From: Collinsella sp. BA40
GTDB lineage: Bacteria; Actinomycetota; Coriobacteriia; Coriobacteriales; Coriobacteriaceae
DNA length: 64,000 nucleotides
Direction of reading: 5' to 3'
Assembly: GCF_008014645.1 (NCBI RefSeq)
Contig: NZ_VOWY01000001.1
Location: 1 to 64,000, forward strand
Shown: one piece after another, positions 25,610 through 34,621 of the stretch
Layout: each line of letters begins with the position of its first letter
How positions within the stretch are numbered: the first letter of the stretch is position 1
The notes under the pieces: model-generated
What the model was told of the DNA's origin: nothing
The model's input: only the letters and a program-made list of their open reading frames with translations
Databases searched by the model: none
Program-made: the position numbers and the translations under genes

Positions 25610-27733
25610 ATGCTCAAGATCAATTCACCTCACGGAGGCGGCGCGCTTCGCTTTAAGAAGTTCGCGTGCGGCCTCATGGTCGGAGCCGCGCTGATCGGCG
25701 CTGCGCCCCTGAGCGCCCTTGCGTGCACGCAGGTGTGGGTGCCCGGTCAGTACACCGCCAACGGCGACCGCTACGTCGGCCGCTCCGAGGACTATGCATC
25801 GCGCCATGTGAAGATCTTCGGTATCCAGGAGCCCCAGAAGAACACGCACTATACGTCTGACGAGTCCGACTTCGACTGGACGAGCGACAAGACGTCGTAT
25901 CGCTACACCTACGTGCGCGACCATCCTAGCGACTGGAACGACCGCCACGACGCGTATTCGGAGGCCGGCATCAACGAGCACGGCGTCTCCTGCTCCGCTA
26001 CGCTGACCACCAACTACAACGCCGACATCAAGGCGGTCGACCCCAGCACCAAGACGGGTATCGGCGAGTACACCTACGCCGGCGTGATCCTGGGCGAGTC
26101 CAAGACGGCGCGCGAGGGCGTGGAGCTGCTCGGCCGTCTGATCGACGAGCAGGGTGCCAGCGGCCGCGACCAGATCACCATCTCCGATACCAACGAGACC
26201 TGGCTGTTCTGCGCGCTTTCCGGCCACCAGTGGGTCGCCTACATCATGCCCGAGGACCAGGTTTCCGTGAATCCCAACATGGGCAACCTACGCTTCAAGG
26301 TCGACCTGGACGACACCAAGACCTGCCTGCACTCCAAGGGCCTTATCTCCGTGCCCGAGGAGGCCGGCCTGCTCAAGACGTTTGAGGACGGCACCCCCGA
26401 TATCGCCTCCACCTACGGCGTCTCCGATGTGGACCACAGCAGCGGCACCACCACCCGCTATGTCCAGGGTCGTCATTACTTCGAGGCTCCGCTTGCCGCC
26501 GATCGCTACACCGTGGTGCCCGGCAAGGGTGTGACCAACCTTACCGAGCCCACCCAGTTCTTCACGCCCGGTCGCGGCGGCTGGACCACGAACGAGATCC
26601 TGCGCTCGCTTGCCGCGCGCGGCGAGGGCACCGATGTCGACGCCAACAAGGATGCTGCGTTCGGCGCCATCGGCAACAACCGCACGGTCGAGAGCCACAT
26701 GTTCCAGATCCGCGACGGCCTGACCGCCGACATCGCCACCGTCCAGTGGGAGGCGCTGTCCCGCGCCGAGTTCTCCGTCTTCGTGCCGCTGTACTCCGCC
26801 CTCCTCACCGAGGTGAGCCCGTACTTCAGCGACCTCAACTGCGACGAGACCCATCAGGGTCCTGGCCAGAAGGACAACGTCGAGTGGGCTATGAAGGAAG
26901 AGCCCGAGAACTCCCTGCCCTTCGTGCTGATGGATATCAACACCCTTGCGTACAACCATCGCGATAGCATGGCTGCGGGCACCCGTGCCTACCTCGATGC
27001 CCTGCAGGCCCAGATCATCGCCCAGCAGGACGTCGTCGACGCCGTCATGAAGAGCACGCCCGCCGAGGGCCGCACCGCTCTTGCCAACAAGGCCCAGATG
27101 GCCGTCGTCGAGCAGACCTACCTCAAGTGCGACAAGCTGCTCGATGAGATGCGCGCCTACATTACCGCCGGCGACTTCTCCAAGCCCTTCGCAGCTTCCG
27201 ACATGAACGCCGAGGGCACCGACCTTGCCACTCCCGTGCTGTACGCCGATGCCGTTGTGGCTCCGCAGATCACCCAGCAGCCCGCCAGCGCCACCTATGA
27301 GCAGGGCGCCCAGGCTGCCGACCTGATCGTTGCCGCCAAGAACGCCCACGGCGAGGGCGCCCTGGCCTACGAGTGGTTCGTGAAGGACGGCGAGACCTTC
27401 GTCTCCACCGGCGTGAAGGCCGCCGCCATGCCCGTCGATACCGCCACCGTCGGCGACAAGACCTATTTCTGCCGCGTGACCAACGCGAGCGGCTTGGTTG
27501 CCGATTCGACCGCGGCCACCATCACGGTGACGGCGCCCGCCGTCAAGCCGGAGCTCAAGCCCGAGACGCCTGCCCAGAAGCCCTCTCAGAAGCCCGGTAC
27601 CCCGGGCCACCTGGCTCAGACCGGCGACCCCGCGAGCATGCTCGCGCTCGCATCGCTGGCGAGCGCCGGCGCCGGGGCCGTCGCGGTCGGCGTTCGCCGT
27701 ACCCGTCGCAACAATCGCGACCGCGTCTGCTAG
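25610..27733 (+). CDS. secreted, wall-anchored C69-family dipeptidase
   Basis: 707 residues from ATG 25610 (AAGGAAGGAGAG upstream). Signal peptide about 1-38 ends ALSALA; cleavage would expose Cys39 of CTQVWVPGQYT, the N-terminal nucleophile of C69 hydrolases (PepD type). GDRYVGRSEDY, GINEHGVSCSAT and GRDQITISDTNETW follow as in the family. Residues about 570-650 form an Ig-like/beta domain, followed by a Lys/Pro-rich linker, LAQTG (668-672, a sortase-type variant), a hydrophobic helix and RRTRR tail. It should digest peptides at the cell surface. Confidence 0.9.
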   Translation: MLKINSPHGGGALRFKKFACGLMVGAALIGAAPLSALACTQVWVPGQYTANGDRYVGRSEDYASRHVKIFGIQEPQKNTHYTSDESDFDWTSDKTSYRYTYVRDHPSDWNDRHDAYSEAGINEHGVSCSATLTTNYNADIKAVDPSTKTGIGEYTYAGVILGESKTAREGVELLGRLIDEQGASGRDQITISDTNETWLFCALSGHQWVAYIMPEDQVSVNPNMGNLRFKVDLDDTKTCLHSKGLISVPEEAGLLKTFEDGTPDIASTYGVSDVDHSSGTTTRYVQGRHYFEAPLAADRYTVVPGKGVTNLTEPTQFFTPGRGGWTTNEILRSLAARGEGTDVDANKDAAFGAIGNNRTVESHMFQIRDGLTADIATVQWEALSRAEFSVFVPLYSALLTEVSPYFSDLNCDETHQGPGQKDNVEWAMKEEPENSLPFVLMDINTLAYNHRDSMAAGTRAYLDALQAQIIAQQDVVDAVMKSTPAEGRTALANKAQMAVVEQTYLKCDKLLDEMRAYITAGDFSKPFAASDMNAEGTDLATPVLYADAVVAPQITQQPASATYEQGAQAADLIVAAKNAHGEGALAYEWFVKDGETFVSTGVKAAAMPVDTATVGDKTYFCRVTNASGLVADSTAATITVTAPAVKPELKPETPAQKPSQKPGTPGHLAQTGDPASMLALASLASAGAGAVAVGVRRTRRNNRDRVC

Positions 27734-27801
27734 CAGCGGGCGTTGCCCATCGATGCGCCCATGCGGTTTCGAGCTGCTTCGTAGCTTGAGGCTGTAACCA
27801 C

Positions 27802-27842
27802 AAGCGGACGGAAAGCCCATCGGGGCTCTCCGTCCGCTTTTT
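27802..27842 (+). terminator. terminator of the dipeptidase gene
   Basis: AAGCGGACGGA (27802-27812) with TCCGTCCGCTT (27829-27839), then a T run. Confidence 0.85.
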
Positions 27843-27843
27843 C

Positions 27844-27894
27844 ATGCCAGCGGGCCGTGCATGCGGGCGCCCCGCGTGCACGGCCCGCTGGCAT
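27844..27894. repeat. very long perfect hairpin
   Basis: The 18-base arms 27844-27861 and 27877-27894 are exactly complementary. The stem continues past one mismatch as GCGGG/CCCGC. Neither strand has a T tract directly after it. It lies between a plus terminator and the 3' end of the minus gene at 27901. Confidence 0.7.
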
Positions 27895-27900
27895 CGCGCC

Positions 27901-28158
27901 TTACTCGACGGTGCCGTATGTCGCGCCCCAGCCGTGCGCGGCGAGGGCGGAGTTGATCTGGTCGCACAGGCGCTGGCGATCGTAGGTGCCCGGCGGGAGC
28001 AGCTCGACGATCTCCATGAGGTCGGGCACCAGATCCAAGATCTCGGCCTGCACGACCATGTCGAGCCGGTCGACCGTGGCGCGTCCGTCCGAGAAGATGC
28101 CGTCTACCAGACGTTGCAGGTCGCCGAACTCCTCGGCTTGAAACATTCCCATCTGCAT
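27901..28158 (-). CDS. hypothetical small acidic protein
   Basis: 85 residues from ATG 28158, with GGAGGAATC directly upstream; the frame is open to 28188. Mostly helical and acidic, with LDMVVQAEILDLVPDLMEIVELLPPGTYDRQRLCDQIN. No signal or membrane helix. No family recognised. It is divergent from the aminotransferase gene. Confidence 0.6.
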   Translation of the reverse strand: MQMGMFQAEEFGDLQRLVDGIFSDGRATVDRLDMVVQAEILDLVPDLMEIVELLPPGTYDRQRLCDQINSALAAHGWGATYGTVE

Positions 28159-28208
28159 GATTCCTCCAAGTTGAACGGCGCGGAGCATGGGTCGTTCATC
28201 AGAATAGC

Positions 28209-28214
28209 TATACT
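28209..28214 (+). promoter_or_regulatory. -10 element of the aminotransferase operon
   Basis: TATACT 44 bases before the start codon; the -35 is weak. Confidence 0.4.
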
Positions 28215-28258
28215 ACTTGAGCATGAGTGGGTAGGTATCGCCAAAGGAAGGTTTCCCC

Positions 28259-29560
28259 ATGCAGACGATGTATCAGCAGATGGACGCAGCCGAGCTCGAT
28301 GCTGCAATCTCCACGCTTCGATCCCAGGTAGATGCCGTGAAAGCGCGCGGGCTCGCGCTCGATATGGCGCGCGGCAAGCCCTCTCCGCAGCAGGTCGATA
28401 TCTCGCGCCCCATGCTCGACCTGATCGATTCCGCTTCCGATCTGCACGACGGTGCGGTCGACTGCTCCAACTACGGCTGCTTCGAAGGCATTCCCTCGGC
28501 GCGCTCGCTTGCAAGCGAGATGCTGGGCGTTCCCGCCGAGCAGACGCTCGTGCTGGGTTCCTCCAGCCTTCTGATCGAGCACGACGTGTGCGGCCAGTTC
28601 TGGCGTTGCGGTACCCTGGGCGGCGAGCCCTGGGGCTCGTATGCCGCCAACCACGACGGCAAGACCGTGAAGTTCCTCTGCCCGGTCCCCGGCTACGACC
28701 GCCATTTCGGCATCTCGGCGGACCTCGGTATCGAGAACGTCCCCGTTCCCATGACGGGGGAGGGCCCCGACATGGATGTCGTCGAGGCCATGGTCGCCGC
28801 GGACGACAGCATCAAGGGCATGTGGTGCGTTCCCAAGTACTCCAACCCCACCGGCGAGACCTATTCCGAGCAGACGGTGCGCCGCCTGGCCACCATGAAG
28901 ACGGCCGCGGCCGATTTCCGCATCTTCTGGGACAACGCCTACTGCGTGCACGACCTGTACGACGAGACCGACGACCTGGCCAATATCTTCGACTATACCG
29001 CCGGCACCGAGTTCGAGGACCGCGTCGTGGCCTTCGTCTCCACCTCCAAGATCACCTTCCCGGGCGCCGGCGTGGCCTTCGTGGGCGCGTCGCCCGCCGT
29101 CATCGCCGAGGTCGCCTCGTCGCTCAAGATGGGCCTCATCAGCGCCGATAAGATGAACCAGCTGCGCCACGCGCGCTTCCTGCCCAACCTCGACGCCGTC
29201 CGCGCGCACATGAAGAAGCATGCCGATTTCCTGCGCCCCCGCTTCGAGGCGGTCGAGCGCAAGCTGTCCGAGGGCCTGGGCGAGACGGGTTGCGCCACCT
29301 GGACGCATCCGCGCGGCGGGTACTTCGTTTCCTTCGACGGCCCCGCGGGCTCTGCGAAGCGCGTGGCGGCCCTGTGCGCCGAGATGGGCGTCAAGCTCAC
29401 GCCTGCGGGCGCCACATGGCCGGGCGACGATCCGCTCGATACGAACATTCGCATCGCGCCCAGCTATCCCGCGGTCGAGGAGCTCGAGGCGGCGCTCGAC
29501 GTGCTCGTGCTGGCTGTCAAGCTCGTATCCTCCGAGCTCGCCGCGGAGGCGCGCGCCTAG
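28259..29560 (+). CDS. class I-like aminotransferase, aspartate aminotransferase type
   Basis: 433-residue PLP enzyme of the divergent aspartate-aminotransferase subgroup with DMARGKPSPQQVDIS at the N-terminus. Motifs: NYGCFEGIPSAR, VPKYSNPTGETYSEQT, FWDNAYCVHDLYDE and the PLP lysine in STSKITFPGAG. The C-terminal HPRGGYFVSF and NIRIAPSYP bind substrate carboxylates. Probably interconverts aspartate and oxaloacetate; other acceptors are possible. Nearly adjoins the next gene (1-base gap). Confidence 0.85.
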   Translation: MQTMYQQMDAAELDAAISTLRSQVDAVKARGLALDMARGKPSPQQVDISRPMLDLIDSASDLHDGAVDCSNYGCFEGIPSARSLASEMLGVPAEQTLVLGSSSLLIEHDVCGQFWRCGTLGGEPWGSYAANHDGKTVKFLCPVPGYDRHFGISADLGIENVPVPMTGEGPDMDVVEAMVAADDSIKGMWCVPKYSNPTGETYSEQTVRRLATMKTAAADFRIFWDNAYCVHDLYDETDDLANIFDYTAGTEFEDRVVAFVSTSKITFPGAGVAFVGASPAVIAEVASSLKMGLISADKMNQLRHARFLPNLDAVRAHMKKHADFLRPRFEAVERKLSEGLGETGCATWTHPRGGYFVSFDGPAGSAKRVAALCAEMGVKLTPAGATWPGDDPLDTNIRIAPSYPAVEELEAALDVLVLAVKLVSSELAAEARA

Positions 29561-29561
29561 C

Positions 29562-30266
29562 ATGGCCGATGCGCATGCCGAGCGCGTGAAGGGTATCTTT
29601 TCGCAGATCGCTCGCAAATACGATGTGTTCAACGCGCTGTCTAGCTTCGGTATCTACCGGAGCTGGCTGCGTCGCGTCGCTCAAGCCGCTGCTTGCACGG
29701 GCGACGACCGCGTGCTCGATGTGGCGGGCGGTACGGGCGACGTCGCCTTCGCGCTGTGCGATGCCTGCCCGCCCGCGTCGATCGAGCTGACGGACTTTAC
29801 GCCCGAGATGCTCGACGTGGCGGGGGAGCGCATCGCGTCGGGTGCCGGCCGCGGGGTCGCGTGCGCGCTCAACGTGGTGGATGCGCACCAGCTGCCGTAT
29901 GCTGACGGTTCGTTCACGGTGGTCACCTGCGCGTACGGCCTGAGGAATTTCTCCCAGCGTCGCCGTGCCATGGCGGAGGCGGCGCGCGTGCTCGCTCCGG
30001 GCGGGCGCTACGTCGTGCTCGAGTTCGGCACGCCGCCGAATGCGCTGTGGCGGGCGCTGTACCGGTTCTACCTAGCGCACATGATCCCCTTCGTCGGCGG
30101 TCTGGTTACGGGGGATCGGTCGGGTTTCGAATACCTGCGCGATTCCATCCAGGCGTTCCCCCCGCAGGAGGTCGTTGCGGGCGAGCTGCGCGAAGCCGGC
30201 TTCTCGCAGGTAGCGTATGAGAACCTCACGGGCGGCATCGTGGCGGTGTACACCGCGGTCCGCTAG
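29562..30266 (+). CDS. demethylmenaquinone methyltransferase
   Basis: 234 residues from ATG 29562, one base after the aminotransferase stop. SAM-dependent UbiE/MenG fold: YDVFNALSSFGIYRSWLRR, motif I VLDVAGGTGDVAF, DFTPEMLDVA, and TCAYGLRNF, which is characteristic of UbiE/MenG. It performs the last methylation of menaquinone, so this anaerobe probably has a respiratory quinone. The frame is open inside the upstream gene but the start here fits the family. Confidence 0.9.
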   Translation: MADAHAERVKGIFSQIARKYDVFNALSSFGIYRSWLRRVAQAAACTGDDRVLDVAGGTGDVAFALCDACPPASIELTDFTPEMLDVAGERIASGAGRGVACALNVVDAHQLPYADGSFTVVTCAYGLRNFSQRRRAMAEAARVLAPGGRYVVLEFGTPPNALWRALYRFYLAHMIPFVGGLVTGDRSGFEYLRDSIQAFPPQEVVAGELREAGFSQVAYENLTGGIVAVYTAVR

Positions 30267-30330
30267 GCGGCCCGAGCGTTCCGTGCATGCAAATCGCGTG
30301 CATTCTTCACGACCGTCCGGTCGATGCGGC

Positions 30331-30336
30331 TACAAT
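30331..30336 (+). promoter_or_regulatory. -10 element before the 30376 gene
   Basis: TACAAT, 39 bases before the ribosome-site-supported start at 30376. Confidence 0.35.
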
Positions 30337-30375
30337 ACAACGCATATGAACGTTGCGGACATACGGAGGCAGTGT

Positions 30376-30765
30376 ATGAACGACGAGTTTTTCGACGACG
30401 AGCAAGAGCTCATGGAGGCTCAGGTCGCAGCGGCTTCCGAGGATACCGTCATCGTGGAGGACGCCGCCGCGCCGGCGGACGCCGAAGCGCCAGAGCGCGA
30501 GCCCTCCGCGCGCCGCGATGCGCCGCCGTTCTGGATGGTTCTGGCCATCGCCGCCATCTCGCTGGTGCTCGGCGTGGTGATCGGCTACCTGGTGGGAACG
30601 ACGGCGACCATCTCGAAGCTCGAGAGCGAGAGCGCCCAGATGTCCCAAGCTCAGGCGGGCGCCGGCGATGCCTCCTCGGCTACGCTGCCCGATGGCCATC
30701 CCCAGCTCGCCATCAACGAGGACGGGAGCGCCTCGCTCGCCGATGACGCCTCGTCCGAATCGTAG
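30376..30765 (+). CDS. single-pass membrane protein of unknown function
   Basis: 129 residues from ATG 30376 with CGGAGG six bases before; ATG 30346 is an in-frame alternative without a ribosome site. Acidic N-terminus (FFDDEQELMEAQ), a membrane helix at about residues 52-74 (FWMVLAIAAISLVLGVVIGY), then an outside acidic tail of about 50 residues. Eight bases separate it from the TPR gene, so they may form a membrane complex. Confidence 0.65.
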   Translation: MNDEFFDDEQELMEAQVAAASEDTVIVEDAAAPADAEAPEREPSARRDAPPFWMVLAIAAISLVLGVVIGYLVGTTATISKLESESAQMSQAQAGAGDASSATLPDGHPQLAINEDGSASLADDASSES

Positions 30766-30773
30766 GGGGCGGC

Positions 30774-31478
30774 ATGGCTTTTTCGAATGACCAGAGCCGC
30801 CGCGTCCGCTCGGCGGTCGTGGTCGTCTTGCTCATCGCCGTGATCTCCATCGCCGCCGTCGTGCTGTTCGGCGGCGTTCCCGCAGCGCCCAAGGGCGATG
30901 CTCCGGCCGGCTCCGCGCAGCGGCATGCCGGCGTCCAGCAGGAAGGGCAGGCTGACGGCCACACCATGGCGGACGTCGACGCGAGTTACGGGGCGGCGGC
31001 CCAGCAGCTGCGCGCCAAGTACGATGCCAACCCGGCCGACCCCTCTACGCTGCTCAATCTGGCGAACGGCTACTTCGACTGGGGTGCGACGGCGATGACG
31101 CACACGCAGGGGGCCGAGGACGAGCAGCACGTGACCGACTTATTCAACGAGGCCATCGGTTATTACGACCGGTACCTCGCCGAGCACCCCGGCTCCAAGT
31201 CCGCCGAGGTGGACCGGGCGGTGAGCATCTTCTATGCGGGGGACCGCGCCAAGGCTGTCGATACGCTGGAGGCGTTCGTTGCCGCAGACGCGGATTTTGG
31301 ACCCGCTTGGGCCAACCTCGGCATGTTCTACGAGGCCGACGGCCGCGTCGAGGACGCTCGCACGGCGTATGGGCGCGCTATCGAGGCGGATGCCCAGAAC
31401 ACCTATAACGCCCGGGCGTATGCCCAGCAGCGGCTCGATGCCCTGGACGGTGCTCCCGCGGGTTCCTCCGAGCGCTAG
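30774..31478 (+). CDS. membrane-anchored TPR protein
   Basis: 234 residues: N-terminal membrane anchor (about 13-34), a linker, then three tetratricopeptide-like units from about residue 85 (PSTLLNLANGYFDWG, AIGYYDRYLAEHPGS, AWANLGMFYEADGRVEDARTAYGRAI). TPRs bind other proteins. The layout resembles CcmH/NrfG-type C-terminal halves, but no cytochrome c maturation genes are seen, so I leave the role open. Confidence 0.75.
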   Translation: MAFSNDQSRRVRSAVVVVLLIAVISIAAVVLFGGVPAAPKGDAPAGSAQRHAGVQQEGQADGHTMADVDASYGAAAQQLRAKYDANPADPSTLLNLANGYFDWGATAMTHTQGAEDEQHVTDLFNEAIGYYDRYLAEHPGSKSAEVDRAVSIFYAGDRAKAVDTLEAFVAADADFGPAWANLGMFYEADGRVEDARTAYGRAIEADAQNTYNARAYAQQRLDALDGAPAGSSER

Positions 31479-31524
31479 CGAAGCGTCCGATTCATTGATG
31501 TTCTGCAAGATAAAGGAGTAAGAC

Positions 31525-31839
31525 ATGGAACTGGTCATCGAAACCAATCCCTCGCCCGAGCGCTATCTTCTGAGCGTTGCCGGTGAAATCGATATCTCGT
31601 GTGCCGATAAGCTGCGCGAGGCCATCGATTACGCGCTGGCCCAGCCCACCGAGAAGATCGTGCTCGATTTCGCCGAGGTGTCCTATATAGACTCGACCGG
31701 CATCGGCGTGCTGGTGGGTGCGGCCCATCATGCGCACGACGGCGGCAAGGGCTTCGAGGCCGTTAACGCCCAGCCCAACGTGCTGCGCGTGGCCCAGCTG
31801 CTGGGCCTCGATCAAGAGATCGGTATCAGCGCTGCGTAA
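31525..31839 (+). CDS. STAS-domain anti-sigma-factor antagonist
   Basis: 104 residues, a single STAS domain. DSTGIGVLVGA carries the conserved phosphorylatable Ser57, as in SpoIIAA/RsbV. It should bind an anti-sigma kinase when unphosphorylated and free a sigma factor. No kinase or sigma gene is adjacent in the window. AAAGGAG lies 7 bases before the start. Confidence 0.9.
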   Translation: MELVIETNPSPERYLLSVAGEIDISCADKLREAIDYALAQPTEKIVLDFAEVSYIDSTGIGVLVGAAHHAHDGGKGFEAVNAQPNVLRVAQLLGLDQEIGISAA

Positions 31840-31878
31840 AGCCCGCGCATGTTCGCGCCCGCATCGCGTCGCGCGGGG

Positions 31879-31884
31879 TATACT
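31879..31884 (+). promoter_or_regulatory. -10 element of the tat operon
   Basis: GGGGTATACT, 73 bases before tatA; -35 unclear. Confidence 0.4.
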
Positions 31885-31956
31885 CGTACAGTTGACTACT
31901 TGGGGGCCGCAGCGCGCAACTGCGGCTCCCTTGCATGAAGAACTCTTGGAGGCATC

Positions 31957-32526
31957 GTGTTTGGAATCAGTTCCACCGAGCTGATGATCATCGTGATCTT
32001 CGGCTTCCTGCTCTTCGGTCCCGACAAGCTGCCGCAGATGGGCCGTACGCTTGGTCGCGCCCTACGTCAGTTCCGCGAGACGCAGGAGAAGATGACCTCG
32101 GTCGTTCAGTCCGAGGTCATCGATCCCATGGCGGCCGCTGCGGCTGCGCCCGTCAGGCCTAAGAAGTCGACCGCCGAGGCCCAGGCATCCGATGACGACC
32201 TCGATGCCGACCTGGCCGATGGGGCCGAGGCCGCGCCGCGCCGCAAAGAGACCTTTGCCGAGCGTCGTGCCCGCCTGGCTGCCGAGAAGGCCCAGAAGGA
32301 GCAGGAGGGCGGCGAGCCCGGCGCTGCCGCTTCCGAGCCGGCCGCCGACAGCGTCCCCGCGGTCGAGCCCGAACCCGAGGAGGAGCCCGCACCCGAGGCC
32401 GAGCAGATCCGCACGACTGAGGACCTCTATGCGCGCCGCCCGCGCAAGCGCCGCGCCGTCGAGGCCGCGTCTGACGCCGACGCCGACGCCGCGTCCGTCG
32501 CCGTCGAAGAGGGGAGTGAGAACTAA
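31957..32526 (+). CDS. Sec-independent translocase TatA/TatB-type subunit
   Basis: 189 residues from GTG 31957 (GGAGG four bases upstream). N-terminal membrane helix MFGISSTELMIIVIFGFLLFGPDKLP with the conserved FGPDKLP hinge and an amphipathic helix after it. A long acidic/Ala-rich tail (about residues 60-189) is unusual for TatA and nearer to TatB in length. It pairs with TatC one base away to export folded proteins with twin-arginine signals. Confidence 0.88.
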   Translation: MFGISSTELMIIVIFGFLLFGPDKLPQMGRTLGRALRQFRETQEKMTSVVQSEVIDPMAAAAAAPVRPKKSTAEAQASDDDLDADLADGAEAAPRRKETFAERRARLAAEKAQKEQEGGEPGAAASEPAADSVPAVEPEPEEEPAPEAEQIRTTEDLYARRPRKRRAVEAASDADADAASVAVEEGSEN

Positions 32527-33305
32527 TGCCCATCGGACCCGCCCGCATGCCGCTGTTCGACCATCTCGGCGAACTGCGCCGCCGTCTCACCATCGTGGTC
32601 GTTTCGGTGCTCGTCGCATCTTTCGTGATGTACTTCGCCACGCCCGTCGTGATCGATATCCTGCAAGACCCCATCCGCGAGTTCGCCGACAAGTTCTATG
32701 TCATGACGGCCCTCGGCGGCTTCAGCGTCCGCTTCTCCATTGCGTTCAAGCTCGCGCTTGTCATGTGCTGCCCCATGATCATCTGGCAGGTCCTTGCGTT
32801 CTTCCTGCCGGCGCTTAAGCCCAACGAGCGCCGCTGGGTCGTCCCCACCATCCTCAGCGCCACCGCCCTGTTCTTCCTGGGCATGCTGTTCTGCTATTTC
32901 GTGATCTTGAGGCCGGCCTTCGGCTTCCTCATCGGAGAGACCGAGGCCATCGGCGCGGCCCTGCCCGATCTGGTGGACTACATCAACACCGAGATCCTGC
33001 TCATGATCGGCTTCGGTGTGGCATTCGAGCTTCCGCTTATCGTGTTCTACCTTGCGGTGTTCCATATCGTTCCGTATGTGAAGTTCCGTGAGGCCTGGCG
33101 CTATGTATACGTCGGTCTGCTCGTGGTCGCGGGCGTCGTCACGCCCGACGCCTCCCCGGTCACCATGGGCTATATGTATGCGGCCATGATCGGCCTATAC
33201 GAGCTCGCCCTGTTCGTGACGCGCTTCGTGATCATGAAGCGCGACGGCAAGGCCGGCCTCAAGGAGGGCCGTCTCAGCCTGTTCGATGACGAGGACGAGG
33301 AGTAG
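32526..33305 (+). CDS. tatC: Sec-independent protein translocase TatC
   Basis: 259 residues, six membrane helices. Signature HLGELRRRL near the N-terminus, FLPALKPNERRW, and VVTPDASPVTM in the last periplasmic loop. An acidic C-terminus follows. The start overlaps the tatA/B stop (TAATG). Forms the twin-arginine signal receptor. Confidence 0.94.
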   Translation: MPIGPARMPLFDHLGELRRRLTIVVVSVLVASFVMYFATPVVIDILQDPIREFADKFYVMTALGGFSVRFSIAFKLALVMCCPMIIWQVLAFFLPALKPNERRWVVPTILSATALFFLGMLFCYFVILRPAFGFLIGETEAIGAALPDLVDYINTEILLMIGFGVAFELPLIVFYLAVFHIVPYVKFREAWRYVYVGLLVVAGVVTPDASPVTMGYMYAAMIGLYELALFVTRFVIMKRDGKAGLKEGRLSLFDDEDEE

Positions 33306-33313
33306 GCGCAACC

Positions 33314-33667
33314 GTGCATGAGCTAGGTGTTGTGTCGGGAATCATAGATGTTGTGCTGCGTACGGCGCGCGAGGCCCAGGCTTCGCGCGTCGTCGCCGTT
33401 TCGCTGCGCATCGGCGATATGCGCGAGCTCGTGCCCGAGGCGCTTGATTTCGCGTGGCGGTCTTTGCGCGATGAGCACGAGCTTACGCGCGGCGCCGAGC
33501 TGCGCATCGAGCACGTGTCCCCTCGCAGCGCCTGCATCCGCTGCGGCGCGGAGTTCGATCACGACCGCCTGCGCTGCCGCTGCCCGATATGCGGCAGTGG
33601 ACAAACGTTAACGCTGCGCGGCCGCGAGCTCGATATCATCAGCGTGGAGATTGACAGCCCCGATTGA
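33314..33667 (+). CDS. hypA: hydrogenase nickel-incorporation protein HypA
   Basis: 117 residues from GTG 33314, giving the invariant MHEL N-terminus whose Met/His ligate nickel. The zinc site is CIRCGAEFDHDRLRCRCPICG (two C-x2-C pairs). With HypB it delivers nickel to NiFe-hydrogenase or another nickel enzyme. The start is 8 bases after tatC; Tat and Hyp genes together fit export or maturation of a membrane hydrogenase, though no hydrogenase is in the window. Confidence 0.92.
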   Translation: MHELGVVSGIIDVVLRTAREAQASRVVAVSLRIGDMRELVPEALDFAWRSLRDEHELTRGAELRIEHVSPRSACIRCGAEFDHDRLRCRCPICGSGQTLTLRGRELDIISVEIDSPD

Positions 33668-33755
33668 CGCGCCCGCATGCGCGCGGTTCGGGTCTCGGTG
33701 CGCGGCATGTCGACTGGCGCGCGTCCGTCGCAACGAGGTTGGAAGGTAGGCGCGC

Positions 33756-34433
33756 ATGGCGGCTCGAACCATCGATATCGCACAGCCCGTGCTCTCGCGC
33801 AACGAGCGCATGGCAGCCGAGCTGCGTGCACGGTTCCGCGCGTCGCGGACGTTCGTGGTCAACGTGCTTTCCAGCCCCGGTTCGGGCAAGACCTCGATGA
33901 TCCTGGCAACGCACGAGCGCTTGCGCGAGCGGTTTCGCTGTGCGGTCATCGAGGGCGATATCGCCTCGGATGTGGATGCCCTGGCCGTCAAGGCGGCTGG
34001 TATGCCGGCCATCCAGATCAACACGGGCGGGCTGTGCCACCTCGAAGCGGCCATGATCGGCCAGGCCGCCGACGCGCTCGACGAGGCCGTGGGCCTCGAC
34101 GCCCTGGATGTGGTCTTCATCGAGAACGTGGGCAACCTGGTGTGCCCCGTCGATTTCGACCTGGGCGAGAACCTCTCCGTGATGCTCCTCTCGGTGCCCG
34201 AGGGCGATGACAAGCCCTTGAAGTACCCGGGTATCTTTCAGCACGCCGGCGCGCTTCTGCTCAACAAGATGGACGTGGCGCCCGCGTTCGATTTCAACAT
34301 GGACTGCTACGGCGCCGCGCTCGACGGGCTCAATCCTTGCGCGCCGAGGTTTTGCGTGAGCGCGACGCGCGGAGACGGCATGGATGCCTGGTGCGCGTGG
34401 CTGGCGGGGCAGGTGGAGGCCGCGCGCGCATAG
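33756..34433 (+). CDS. hypB: hydrogenase maturation GTPase HypB
   Basis: 225 residues. P-loop SSPGSGKTS (Gly42-Thr46), ending in the NKMDV guanine motif region; metal-site Cys-His in GGLCHLEA and Cys in NLVCPVDFDLGE. There is no His-rich nickel-storage N-terminus, unlike some HypB. It works with HypA in nickel insertion. The distal hyp genes are not in the window. Confidence 0.92.
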   Translation: MAARTIDIAQPVLSRNERMAAELRARFRASRTFVVNVLSSPGSGKTSMILATHERLRERFRCAVIEGDIASDVDALAVKAAGMPAIQINTGGLCHLEAAMIGQAADALDEAVGLDALDVVFIENVGNLVCPVDFDLGENLSVMLLSVPEGDDKPLKYPGIFQHAGALLLNKMDVAPAFDFNMDCYGAALDGLNPCAPRFCVSATRGDGMDAWCAWLAGQVEAARA

Positions 34434-34556
34434 ACGGGCGCGCGCATTCGGCGCGAGGGCCGAGCGGCTTGGAGCAGCGTCGCCCGCCGCGCCCGGCGCC
34501 GGCTCGATCTTCCATAGAGGCTTGGATCTGCCCGTCCGCGCAGAAATCGTGCATGA

Positions 34557-34585
34557 TTCGCCATCGCCGCGCAAGTCGCTATACT
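34557..34585 (+). promoter_or_regulatory. topA promoter
   Basis: TTCGCC (34557-34562), 17 bases, TATACT (34580-34585), 36 bases before the TTG start. Confidence 0.5.
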
Positions 34586-34621
34586 TCTGACATTACCTGT
34601 ACGTGTAGCGAAGGAGCGACG

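Noticed and set aside
25603-25729. Lipoprotein reading of the C69 dipeptidase
   Set aside because: The residues before Cys39 are ALA rather than a lipobox with Leu at -3, and the family needs a free N-terminal Cys.
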